This document shows, piece after piece, positions 21,905-32,575 of a stretch of 64,000 nt of DNA. The position numbers were made by a program, and so were the translations under genes. Below the pieces are notes generated by a model. It searched no databases and had not been told where the DNA came from. It worked only from the letters and a program-made list of their open reading frames with translations. Location: contig NC_134705.1 of assembly GCF_043290135.1 (NCBI RefSeq), positions 61,655,771 to 61,719,770 of the forward strand, read 5' to 3'. Every line of letters begins with the position of its first letter. Positions within the stretch are counted from its first letter, which is position 1. Origin of the DNA: Rhipicephalus microplus (taxonomy: Eukaryota > Arthropoda > Arachnida > Ixodida > Ixodidae).

Positions 21905-22680
21905 AGCATATTCACGGGGTGAATGTTGGAGAGTGGGGCGAAGCATCCGTCCGTGTATTCGTTCTTGGTTCAGTCCGTCCATGCCTCCATCCATGCGTGC
22001 ACCCATGCGTCCATCCGCCCGTCCGTGCGTGTGTCTGTACGTGCGTCCGCAAGTCCATCCATGCGTCCGTCCATGCGCTCGTCCATGCATCCACCCTGCG
22101 TCCGCCCATGCGTCCATCCGTTCGTGCAGCCATCCGTGCGTCCGTCCATGCATCTGTCTGTGTGTCCATTCGTCCATCTAGTCAACACTCCAAGTACAAC
22201 ATTCTCGCATCTTTTCATTATATATTCCGCATATAGAAGCACCGCCATCCAGCAGACATTCCAAGGACTAAACGAAAGGTGGCACACGCACACTTTCTTA
22301 CGGCTGGAGCTTCGTGTCTACTTCCCACCTTTAACCACCTCGAGTTCATGGTATATACTAGTTCACTGTATTCATGGCACTGCGGCCCAACGCTCGCTAA
22401 ACCTTTCTGAAACAAAGGAGGTTACGTCCAGCAAGTATAACGTAGCAACCTTTTCTTGTCAGATACTGCTTAATGTACATGCCAAGGGCTGCTAATGGGG
22501 AATGAGAGACAGAAGAATTTGGCTTTTAGTTAACGCAAACGCTGCGATTTTTTTATTTTTCAACAACGCACAGGAGAAATCTCCCACTGGCACCCCCTTG
22601 GAGGTCAAAGCGTAAGACATGTTACGTACTACGAGGGACGAACGGGTGCCGCTTCAAGAAGTTTCGCCCCTAAAATATCT
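21905..22680 (-). mobile_element. Unclassified repeat, second copy (family X)
   Basis: The left end (GCATATTCACGGGGTGAATG followed by GGGCGAAGC) and the right end (GTTTCGCCCCTAAAA) are the reverse complements of the two ends of the repeat at 30004 and about 41531. The termini are therefore conserved between copies: one side TTTTAGGGGCGAA, the other a short hairpin ATTCACCCCGTGAAT near the end. It has no evident coding capacity. The terminal hairpin resembles a Helitron 3' hairpin, but no CTRR end is clear. Confidence 0.55.
21938..22175. repeat. GTCC/ATCC-type minisatellite
   Basis: Degenerate tetranucleotide steps (GTCCATCC, CGTCCGTC, ATGCGTCC) for about 240 bp. Long frames across it on both strands are repeat artefacts. 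Confidence 0.85.
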
Positions 22681-23332
22681 TTCTGCTCCTTACAGCAATG
22701 TTTTGCAAATTATTTTGAAACAAGCGCGTTAATGGGCTCGTTTCGCAGAAATGCCGGCGTTGTTGCCGCTGGTTGTGAGTGTAAATTCATCATCTTGTGC
22801 CTGACCAAAAATTAAGAAAGATGCAAATGGAATAGGTTTACGTCTGGATAAAATTGAACAGGGGTCACTTGCGTGGAAAGCAGGTGTTCAACCACACAGC
22901 CACGTGACTGATTTTTTTCCTTACATGGTATTTATTACAAAGTGAGTTACGTGTATACATACCGTACAATATACATATAGTCTCAAGGCCTATAGGACAA
23001 ATGTACAATTGGCATTACAAATCAATATCAAACGAACAGCTGTGTCTAGAAGGGTCTTTCAGCAGCGCACTTCATGAATTCGTTGATACCAGGATGGTGC
23101 AACTGCGGTTTCCACCGGGCTGTTATCAACAGCCACTCGTTTGCTTATGAATACAATGAAAATAACTTCGTCTACGTGAAAATGAAGTGAAAGTAGCTTG
23201 CTTTACAAACACACGCGTCCTGCATACATGCCTCACATCACAACATGAAAAAGTTCCACGTACCTTGGCAATTGACAACATGCGAAGCATGCAGAGGGAT
23301 GGCCATGTTGTAAACTTTTTTATTGAGTGACA
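22681..23332. other. No gene recognised
   Basis: No domain, long frame or repeat identified. Confidence 0.45.
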
Positions 23333-23511
23333 TGTTGGGAAATGACGCTAAATATATTGATACGAAGTGTCCCTACCAGGAATGACAAAGGAAGCGCGGG
23401 TATAGAAGGAAGAAGACGTTGCTTCTACTGTGATCGTCGTGTCGGTGGTCATTAAAAACCCTCTTAAGTTGCCTCACCTTACGTAACAATCTGGTGGAGG
23501 TGCTGGGTAAC
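23333..23511 (+). mobile_element. Possible Gypsy-type LTR end and leader fragment
   Basis: A stretch starting TGTTGGGAAATG and ending TTACGTAACA (about 23486) is followed by ATCTGGTGGAGGTGCTGGG, the wording usual just downstream of Ty3/Gypsy 5' LTRs in arthropods. CCTTACGTAACAAT occurs at 23477-23490 and again at 23511-23524. No gag or pol follows. The left boundary is a guess. Confidence 0.35.
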
Positions 23512-23524
23512 CTTACGTAACAAT

Positions 23525-24274
23525 ATGTGCAAATGTTGCACGCACAGACATGTGTTTAACAGTCGCAGATGTCATATAACCTGTGATTTGCACTTGTGCA
23601 ACTATGCTAACAGGAACATGAGTATTAGCAACATCAGACTCAAGACACTGATTTGATTCACCAGTGCTCGGGAAGATGGTGGACCTCAACACTGCTACAC
23701 AAATCAACTTGAGTGAATGGCACTTAACTACAACTTGCGTTAACCCGACATTACGGCTGTACATTAGGAGTACAAATGTAACGTTTATAAAATTGTATAG
23801 CCAGTTCTAAAACCAGGATTGACGTTTCACGAACATTACAGTCTATTTGAAAAGTAGTCTCCCTTGACCTGGCATTGCTCTGTAGTAGAATACCTAACTA
23901 TCGCACGAAATGCCGAACTTTGGTTTCTGCGGGCACCCTGACATTTATTTATTCTATTCTTCGAATCGATGCTGCCGATGCCAGCCTTTTCTTGACTTTC
24001 ACGCGTTACGATTACCCATGTGCATTATCGACGTTTCTCTGTAGATATTAAGTGTCAATCGTCTGTGCCACGTACCAGCATTTTAGTGGCCCGTATCCAG
24101 CGAGGGGTGAGTGGTACAGTGTGGTGCAGAGTGTTTGATGTCGTACGCGACGGGATTGGGACATTATTCGTGTCTTGACCAGCGCGTATAGTCGTCAAAC
24201 CATGTTGCCATCCTTTACCAATTTCAGTTCACGCCAAGTTAAGGGTGTGATAACGAGAACACCCAGACGTAAGC
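23525..24274. other. No gene recognised
   Basis: No domain, long frame or repeat identified. Confidence 0.45.
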
Positions 24275-24403
<129 letters not shown>

Positions 24404-25084
24404 TGAAAGTGAGGCCACGTGACATTGAAAAACAGAGCTGGTTCATTCATGATTATATATTCGTCTCGTCTTATCGCTATTTCATAGACTCTTATGGACA
24501 TGTTTATTGAATAATCTGAGCCTAACAGGCAGAAAGGGAACTTGGTATTCCTTATATAGAGCTCAGTTTGCTACAATTTTAGGTAGCCACAGGCACCAGC
24601 GGAGTGCTTGGAGCTCTATTAAGTAGAACTAGCGGACGTAACATCCATGCTGGTACGCCAGAAACTGAGGCACACACAAATCCCAGTAGAGGACGTATGT
24701 ACATCCGGTAAGTCAATTATAACGTGTTTGTCCGCATTCACCATCGGCTATTACTAAACCTTTTGAGTAGGCCTATCGCACGTGATGCTTCTAGTCACTG
24801 TATGTTGAATATGGATACGCCTCTTGAGCTTTCCGTCATACAAAATTCTGAGGTACTTGACTGTTTGCACATGCGTAATGCCAGCTTGGTGGAAACAGAG
24901 TGGCATATTTATAGTCTCCTGCGTGGAGAATGCCAGAACTGCACACTTGTGTACATTTTAGGTTAAAAATTGGCAGACCCGACGTACAGCGGGAATCGAT
25001 TATATGCGAAGCACGGATGAGGAAGGTTGATATATCACTTTAAACATAGCACAACGTCATGAGGCAGAGGTAAATTATGCCGTA
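24404..25084. other. No gene recognised
   Basis: Short frames only; nothing that I can assign. Confidence 0.45.
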
Positions 25085-26370
25085 CATAAATTCCATGTCA
25101 TAAAATGTTTGGACGTGTCATTTGCCTTCGTCGTCTATTCAGTTAGCAAAACGGCCACGAGCGCGTTATGAGCGTAGCATGCAGCCATGTTCTTACATGA
25201 CACGTACGCATGTCATGATTATCATGTTTGCACCTGACATATACCTTTGTCATCCAATGACGTCACGTAACACCAAATTTGGTATATGTAAAGCTAGCAA
25301 AACAGCCGCGAGCATCGTGAAGGGCCCAATATACTTCGACGTAACATTGACACGCGCGCACGCTGCAGGCGCAGCGACGCTACACTTGCAAAACGTGAGC
25401 ACTCTATAGTCTGACGCCAGGCGCGACCAGCGTCCGTCAGCGTGGCCTGACGGCAACTGGTGCGAAATGCGACATGATGCATTTGGCGCAGATGACGTTA
25501 CCCACCCAGCCCTGTGTCTGCCTTTCTTCGCGACTGAGGGACGCTGGGCGCACTCGAACGTGCATGCGTCAAAGCAACGTATCGGCGTCTGGAGGCATCG
25601 CCGGCGGGTCGCGACGGAACAAACGCGAGTCACGTCTAAGTGTATTGGCGCCTGCAGTGTGGCATGTAGTCGTGTACATGACACGCATCTCATGATTGTC
25701 ATGTTCATCTATGCACGTGACCTAATACCAAATTTGGCATATGTGAAGCTAGCGAAACGGCCGCGAGCGCATAAAGAGCGCGGCATGAAGTCATTTCGTT
25801 AGATGAGACGCATGTCATTATTATCATGCTTGGACGTGTCATTTGCCTTTGTCGTTCATTTGCGTCATGTGATACCGAATTCAGTACATGTGAAGCTAGC
25901 GAAATGGCTGCGAACGCATCATGAGCGTGGCATGTAGTCATGTTGTTACATTATACGCGTTTCATGATTATAATGTTTGCACCCGTCACATACCTTCTTC
26001 ATCCATACACGTCCTGTAATACCAAATTGGTATACGTGAAGCTAGCGAAGCGGCCACAAGCACATCATGAGTGTGACGTGTAGTCATGTTGTTATACGAC
26101 ATGCATGTCATGATTTTCATGTTGTGGTCTGTCGCTTATGTTCACCATGTAGTCATGCCATACCATACCAGTTTTGCTACATGTCTTGGGAACAAAACCA
26201 CCGCAAGAGCTGCAAGACCAATAAATGTAAATCATGACATTCATGACATACATGTCATGATTTTTATGTTATCACTAGTCACTTGTGCTCCTCATACAGT
26301 CATATTATGTCATACCAAGTTCGGTATCGATACCATTATCGAAACGGCAAGGAGAGCTAAACGTCGTAGG
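25085..26370. repeat. ~150-bp tandem repeat leading into GATA array
   Basis: The landmark GTGAAGCTAGCGAAACGGCC (with variants) appears at about 25290, 25741, 25891 and 26036, and a shorter form near 25140. Steps are about 150, 450, 150 and 145 bp. Other shared segments are ATACCAAATTTGGTATA, CATGTCATGATTATCATG and GTGGCATGTAGTCATG. A GC-richer, less similar stretch (25340-25660) occupies the 450-bp step. The last, diverged unit runs straight into the GATA repeat. Confidence 0.7.
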
Positions 26371-26376
26371 CGACTA

Positions 26377-26608
<232 letters not shown>

Positions 26609-27606
26609 CGCTCAGTGTCGCTGAAGTTCACAAAGAAGTGTTTCGCATTAATTAAACACTGTCTAGCCAAACTTGCAAGGTTTATAGGTGTCCTTGTCAA
26701 TGGGTATACTGGGATAAAATGGCATCTGAGGAAGCGAACAATGCCATATCATCCACATAAACATACGTCTTCGAATTGTGTTTCGAGGGATTTCTGAACC
26801 CTAGGCCACACTGCGTAGCGTGTCAGACCAGGGTGGTTCCACCGATTTCGGTGTGCTCGAGTTCGCAGGCTTCGAGGATACACTATCTGCGACCGAATCG
26901 TCCATGAACGATGGCCACATATCGTCGAATCTGTGAAGTCTCCCAAATGGGAAGGTTCCTCTGTGTCCACTGGGAGGAAATGCATGCATATGCGCAATGC
27001 TCACATGTGATCTCTAGTAATTTTGATAGATTTTGATCGATATCAAAGAGAAACAATGCTAATGAAACAATTATGTATCTTTTATGTGCTAAGCTTCTTA
27101 TGCCGAAGGCTTGCGTCGCTTCTCCTGCAGCGCCTCCCTCCACTGCATGCGCGTCTCCTGCCCCTTTCGCCAAGCAACGCCGACGCAAGCAGCGTCTACT
27201 ATAGCCTACGCTCGCTCCCCCCTCTCTGTGTTCTAGGCATCCCTTCCCACGGCGTTGACACCCCCATTGCGCATGATTTATGAACATCCCCTACCCCTCT
27301 CTCGACTCACAACGCCGACGTAAGTAGCATCTGCTTGTTAGTTTATTGACTGAAAAAATAACTGCTCGCGCTGCGCAACCATTCACTGGCCTCCAGTGTA
27401 GTGCCGGTGGGAGATTTCTCAACCCTAAGCCACACTGCATGCTTCCGGTTCATTGTTGAGCAATAAAATTCGCAACGTGTGTGTGAACCAAAATTGACTG
27501 CGGATCTCTGTGTACAATTTGAGTCTTCTGTCTCTCATTGCCCATTACCAGCGTTTGGCATGTTGCTGTAGAAAACACAGGTGCACCACTGCGTGCTTTG
27601 CGTCTC
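26609..27606. other. No gene recognised
   Basis: Two similar segments, ATTTCTGAACCCTAGGCCAC (about 26790) and ATTTCTCAACCCTAAGCCAC (about 27413), hint at a shared repeat. No domain is visible. Confidence 0.45.
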
Positions 27607-30003
27607 TCGAGGAGGAGGAGAAAAAATCTTTATTGGGCAAGTGCATTTGGGTCATTTACGGACCCTAGGCCACCGCACGGCCATCACATTGCGCGTATGG
27701 GTCCAGGCCATGCCGGGCTAAGACACTGGCACCCCAGTTCACACAGCGAAGCTGTGCTCCAGGTGCCGCGATGCAAGGAGGGCCTCCCATTCTTCCCGTG
27801 TGCTGATGGCGAGCTGTCCCTGCGGGGGAAGATTGGCAAGGCAGCCAAAGAGAATGTGGTCTAGGGTGGCAGGCGGCTCTCCACAGTGTGTGCACTCCGG
27901 AAAAATTTGGCGGAATTGGGATAGGACGTGATAAATGGGAAGACTTCCCGTCTGAATTCGCCCCCAGACGATTTGTTGTGAGTGAGAAAGACGGGGGTTG
28001 GGAGGGGGGTGAAGACGACAGGCAAGGCGTGCTTGTTGGGTAAGTTCAGAGAACGTGTGTGCCTGCTCTCTCGAGAAATCCCGGCTGGTGTCGCCGTTTG
28101 CCCAGATAAGTCCTCGGGCTGTGTTATCGGTGGCCTCATTTCCGGGATTGTCAGAGTGAGCCGACAACCACATGGGTTCTATAAGCCTATCGGAATTCAC
28201 AGTACACACCCTCAATATTTGCCACGTGGCAGGATGGACGCGGCCACGGACAAAGTTAAGAATTGCTGTTTTGGACTCCCTAAGTATGTAAGTGGCATTG
28301 GTTTTGGCTATCGCTAACACAATAGCAACCTCCTCTGCTTCTTCTGAGGTACAGAGCGGGTCGAAGAGTGGGATAAGTGGGGGGACTGCCGGATGATAAG
28401 CTACAGCTACCGAACGATCTGGACCACACGCTGCATCTACCCAGGCACACCACCCTCTAAAGTGCGCACACCCTCTAAAGTGCCGCTACGCGGCGGGATT
28501 GGTGATATTCTGGGTAGACATTCCTGGGAAGAGGCTCGACAACAAATGCGGTGCGTATGTCGCTAAGGAGCGAGACTAATTCTGTAGTATGTGCGGGTAT
28601 ACGGATTGCAAGTGAATCGAGTATATACCGCCCTGTTTCTGACCCAGCCACACGAACGTATACTGTGAATGTCTGTGTGAAGCTATCAGTTTCTGCACTG
28701 TGTTGCGCATTCCCAGTTTTAGGAGACTATCCGTGCTGGTGTTTTTTGGGAGATTAAGAGCTGCTTTCGTGGTGATGCGAAATAGAACATTTAGTTTATC
28801 TTTGTCTGTGCAGGTTAGGGTCAAGTAAGGAGAGGCGTAGAGAATGAGACTAAGCACAAAGGCATGTAGCACTTTGAGGTTGTCGGCTTCGTCCAAGTCT
28901 GCTCGTGAATGAGAGACCCTTCTTAAAGGCTGAACGAATGAGTAAGTGGACTGCCTTAGTGTCTTTAATGTAACATTGTTTTTTTTCAGTGTCCTGCAAA
29001 TGTCCGAGAATTCGGAGGGTGGGTGTTTGCGGAATGTGTGTGTTTTGCAAATACATTGGGATGGGGACAATAGGGACACGCTGTGGTTGGAGTATGAGGA
29101 GGACCAACTTTGTGGGGGAGCATTCAAGGCCGATGCTTGCCGCGTGTGTAGTTACAGCTAAGTGTGAAATAGGGCTAAGTACTTTCGCCAAGAGAATCAG
29201 GGTCATATTAAAAAAAAGAGCGGGGATAAAACCAACCCTTGTGGGGTGCCGATGTTCCTAAAGGAGAAGGGCGGCGTTTGTACATCATCGATATGCAGGG
29301 AGGCGGTGCACCCATTTAGGAAGGCCCGGATGTAGTTATAGGTTCTAGGCCCTAAGCACAGCTCTTCGATTCCCTGTAGGATCTGACTGTGCGTAACCGT
29401 GTCAAACGCTTTGGTGAGGTCTATCGCCAGAACTGCTCTTGTATGATGTACAATTTCAGTGAGTATGGTGAGTGAAATCTGCGACGGGGCATCTTGGGCA
29501 AAGAGGTGCGATCTAAATCCCACCATGCTATAGAGATACAGTCCGTGCGATTTCATGTGTAGCTTGAGACAGGCGAGGGTAACATGCTCAAACAGTTTGT
29601 CCAAGCAAGACGTCAGGGATATGGGATGGAGATTGTTGACATTAATTGGCTTATTCGGTTTAGGCATTAAAATGATCTTTGCGTGCTTCCATTCAGCTGG
29701 TATCTCCCCTTTTAGCCCGCACTCAGCGAAGTAGTCGGTAAGAACAGAAATAGAAAGATCATCTAGGATCCTGAGCATGACATTGGTGATCTGGTTCTCT
29801 ACAGGGGTCGAGTTCCTGAGCTTAAGGAGCGCTTCTCTGACTTCAGCCTCCTGTATCGGGGAGTCGAGGGAAGGTTGATCGGGACCAATGTAGTCGAGAT
29901 ATGATATCGCATGGCCCACAGTGGTATAGGCTGATTTGAGTTGGTTCAACAGTGCCTGCTGATTCTATCGATTTTCGCGCGCAAGCCTTTTGAGTGTGAT
30001 CCG
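27607..30003 (-). pseudogene. LINE 3' half: RT and RNase H, decayed
   Basis: On the minus strand from 30003: QMRITLKRLAREN (before RT), RT blocks VREALLKLRNSTP, KHAKIILMPKPNKP, HPISLTSCLDKLFEH, VGFRSHLFAQDA, LAIDLTKAFDTV, GTPQGLVLSPLFF (29203-29949). The YADD box expected next is absent: sequence jumps to LAVTTHAASIGLECSPTK (about 29150), an internal deletion. The thumb and connection follow (28576-29127), then a RNase H remnant (ILRESKTAILNF, HSDNPGNEATDNTA, 27960-28300) and a zinc box CTHCGEPPATLDHILFGC (about 27860). It ends at a CTCCTCCTCCTCG tail at 27607. It probably continues upstream at 41532-44286. Confidence 0.8.
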
Positions 30004-30430
30004 CATTTGCTTTTAGGGGCGAAGCTCCTTAGGGCGTGGGCTGTGCGTCCCCTGTAGCCTGTATGTAGCCACCTCTAGTTTAGTTCTTGCAGTGTTCACT
30101 AGATGGCGGTACCGTCCCCTGTATGTTAGCCACCTCTAGTTTAGTTCTTGCAGTGTTCACTAGATGGCAGTACCGTCTCCTGTATGTAGTTCAGGTCAGG
30201 CTGTCAAGGTGGATGGACGTGTTTTTTGAGCGCTCCGGATCGACTGCGCAGATAAGTGTTTTTGCATGTTTTGAGCTTGTATTTATAATTATAAGGCAGC
30301 GGTTGAAATCTTCGTAGTACTTATTTTATGGTACGGCTTTTTCGGGGGCCAGACACCAGGTATTTATTAGTTAGTGCGGGTGTGTGTGTTGGAATTTTTT
30401 TTGTTTTTTTGTTTGTTTTTTTTTGTTTTG
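30004..30430 (+). mobile_element. Unclassified repeat, left part (family X)
   Basis: Starts TTTTAGGGGCGAAGCTCC directly where LINE coding sequence breaks off. The matching other end (GGAGCTTCGCCC...ATTCACCCCGTGAAT) is at about 41470-41531, where the same LINE resumes. The interior was later entered by two LINEs. No coding frame is recognised here. Its right edge depends on where the next LINE starts. Confidence 0.5.
30061..30181. repeat. 60-bp tandem duplication
   Basis: GTATGTAGCCACCTCTAGTT begins a 60-bp unit repeated once with a one-base insertion and two substitutions. A related single unit (TGTAGCCACCTCTCG, ACTAGATGG) lies at 40991-41045 at the right side of the LINE pair. Confidence 0.85.
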
Positions 30431-30724
30431 TGGAGTGCAGACGTGGCCGCGTCTGCTCCCGCTTCTTTAAATGTTTTCGGACATCTTTCTTGTGTTCTCC
30501 ACCGATCCATTGGACTTTCCTAAACCAGTTTTGTGCAAGCTATCTCACGACATCGTTCTCGTTGGGGTGAGTGAACTTTTCGGCGAGTTTTTGAACTTCA
30601 AGTGTGCGAAGCGAGGGACGCGTCTCTAGGACTAACCACTCGGCTACGAGCACGGAGCTAGGGTTCACTTCGAGGCAGCGCCGGGCCTCGTCAGGCCCCT
30701 GCCGCACCTGACTAGGCAGCGAGG

Positions 30725-32575
30725 ATGCCCGAGATGGTGACAGTTGAAGGCATGGATATCACTCCGGAAGATTTCGACGGAGCGGGGTGGACCACCGCCC
30801 TTGGCGCCCGGCGGAAACGAGATCCGGCAAGGAACGCAGCGTCTGCTACCGCTGCAAAGTCTACGGCAAACACAGCAAAGAAGCATGGTTTCAACGCTCG
30901 CTCCCTCTCAACAGTGCAGAAGGTTGTAGCCGCTTCGCGACTCCCTCGGCTGCCGAGAGACCAGATAAAGGTCATTGTACGGCCCCGCGGAGGGCTTGAC
31001 GTTTCGAAGACGGACATGGTACTGCTGTCGAGAGCTCTGACTATGGCAGCTGGGCTCACTGACCAAGAAGCATCGGAAGATACAGTCTGCCCCAACAAGG
31101 TACAGAATATTCTTGTTATTTCGACTCCGGTCAGATCCAACGCAGTCGCATACGCTGGAATTCAGAAACTTCACACGAAAGTCGGCGCATTTGATGTTTC
31201 TGCCTACTTAGCCGCCCCGGAAAACACTTGTAAAGGCGTCATCAGGAATGTTGACCCCTCGATAGAAGAGCACACCCTCAGAGGCATGATTGTCAACCAA
31301 CGAAACCCGACCGCCATTGAAGTCAAGAGAATCAAAAACACGCACGTTGTTGTGATACTCTTTGATGGGCTTCGAGTTCCCAAAAACGTCATGTGCGGAA
31401 CGGCCTTAGTGCCGTGTTCCCTTTACAAACGCCAAGTCGATGTTTGTCACGCCTGCGGCCGAGTCGGGCACCGGGCCGACGTATGCCACCAGAGCAAGGC
31501 AGAGAAAAGTAAATGCCACAACTGCGGAGACGCACTCTCAAACGATGCTGCAGAAGCCCACCGTTGCACTCCGAAATGCAAGCTCTGTGAAGGTGATCAC
31601 CCAACAGGTGACCGTTGCTGCAGCAAAAGATACCACATCCCATATGTCGTGCGACGACGCCGAAGACAAAGACGCCACCGCTCCGAGAAAGAAGCCAACG
31701 CTGACGAGGTTAACGACCTCGCGGACATGCAACCGGAGATGGCAGATGGTTCCACTCCCAAGCGGCGCTCCAGCTCCAGAGGGCGTTCCCGTTCCAGAGG
31801 ACGCTCCCGTTCCAGAGGACGCTCCCGTTCCAGACGGCGCACCCGTTCCAGACGGCGCTCCCGTTCCACAGCGCACTCTCAATCCAGCGGGCGCTCTTGC
31901 TCCAGGGGCCGATCCTGGTCGAGATGTCCTGGCAAGAAAACGACCTGGGCCGACATGGTTCGCGACAGCGGCTCTGCACCGACAACACCGACAACTTCAA
32001 AGCAAGGTAAGGTACAGCCAGAGCATGTGGCAGATCTACGAATACACACATTAGAACGGGAAAACAAAGCACTCAAACAGGAACTAGCTGAACTGAAGGC
32101 AACTCTCGCCAGGCTAGAAGGACGTATCCTAAAAGACACACCGCCACCCATCCCTCAATCATCAGGATCTGTGGTCGCATCATGTAGCCCAAATAAACGC
32201 AGAGCCGTAAACACCGAGACAGATGACGACACATCAGACGTAGACGACTTTATGTCCGACGTCAGCGAAGCTCCTTCTAACGCCTTAGCTAGTGACAACA
32301 AAGCCAAAAAGCACCGCAAGACGAAGAGTAAGTTCAGTAAATTCCAATCAGCAATTGCCGACATTAAAGAGGCACTCATACAAATTTGCGGTAGACTCGA
32401 TCGTCTGGAAAGACCAATTGCTCAACCCAGAGCCACGAGAAGAATTCCCACGCCGGACCCGGGGTCCATGTCTTCCCAGGGACCCCAACCTGCGCTGCCG
32501 ACATCCCCTCAGCCACCAGGTCCAATAGGTGAAGCGAACACACAGGGGGTCATGCCAAGTCAGCACCATGGATAG
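30725..32575 (+). CDS. LINE ORF1: zinc-knuckle, RS-rich, coiled-coil protein
   Basis: A 616-residue open frame from ATG 30725. Zinc knuckles: CHACGRVGHRADVC at residues 241-254, CHNCG...HRC at 264-281, CKLCEGDHPTGDRCC at 285-298. Residues about 345-402 are Arg/Ser-rich and are encoded by an 18-bp tandem repeat (about 31771-31868). A leucine-heptad coiled coil (LERENKALKQELAELKATL) is near 442-470. The tail is acidic and then Pro/Ser-rich. It would be the RNA-binding, assembling protein of the element. ORF2 overlaps its end: its stop TAG (32573-32575) lies inside ATGGATAG. Confidence 0.85.
   Translation: MPEMVTVEGMDITPEDFDGAGWTTALGARRKRDPARNAASATAAKSTANTAKKHGFNARSLSTVQKVVAASRLPRLPRDQIKVIVRPRGGLDVSKTDMVLLSRALTMAAGLTDQEASEDTVCPNKVQNILVISTPVRSNAVAYAGIQKLHTKVGAFDVSAYLAAPENTCKGVIRNVDPSIEEHTLRGMIVNQRNPTAIEVKRIKNTHVVVILFDGLRVPKNVMCGTALVPCSLYKRQVDVCHACGRVGHRADVCHQSKAEKSKCHNCGDALSNDAAEAHRCTPKCKLCEGDHPTGDRCCSKRYHIPYVVRRRRRQRRHRSEKEANADEVNDLADMQPEMADGSTPKRRSSSRGRSRSRGRSRSRGRSRSRRRTRSRRRSRSTAHSQSSGRSCSRGRSWSRCPGKKTTWADMVRDSGSAPTTPTTSKQGKVQPEHVADLRIHTLERENKALKQELAELKATLARLEGRILKDTPPPIPQSSGSVVASCSPNKRRAVNTETDDDTSDVDDFMSDVSEAPSNALASDNKAKKHRKTKSKFSKFQSAIADIKEALIQICGRLDRLERPIAQPRATRRIPTPDPGSMSSQGPQPALPTSPQPPGPIGEANTQGVMPSQHHG

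Noticed and set aside
21626..22495. Long frames on both strands
   Set aside because: They follow the GTCC/ATCC minisatellite.
26789..27440. Pair of CCCTAGGCCAC-type segments as element ends
   Set aside because: Same orientation, about 30 bp only, and a similar string occurs by the LINE tail at 27660; not enough to define an element.
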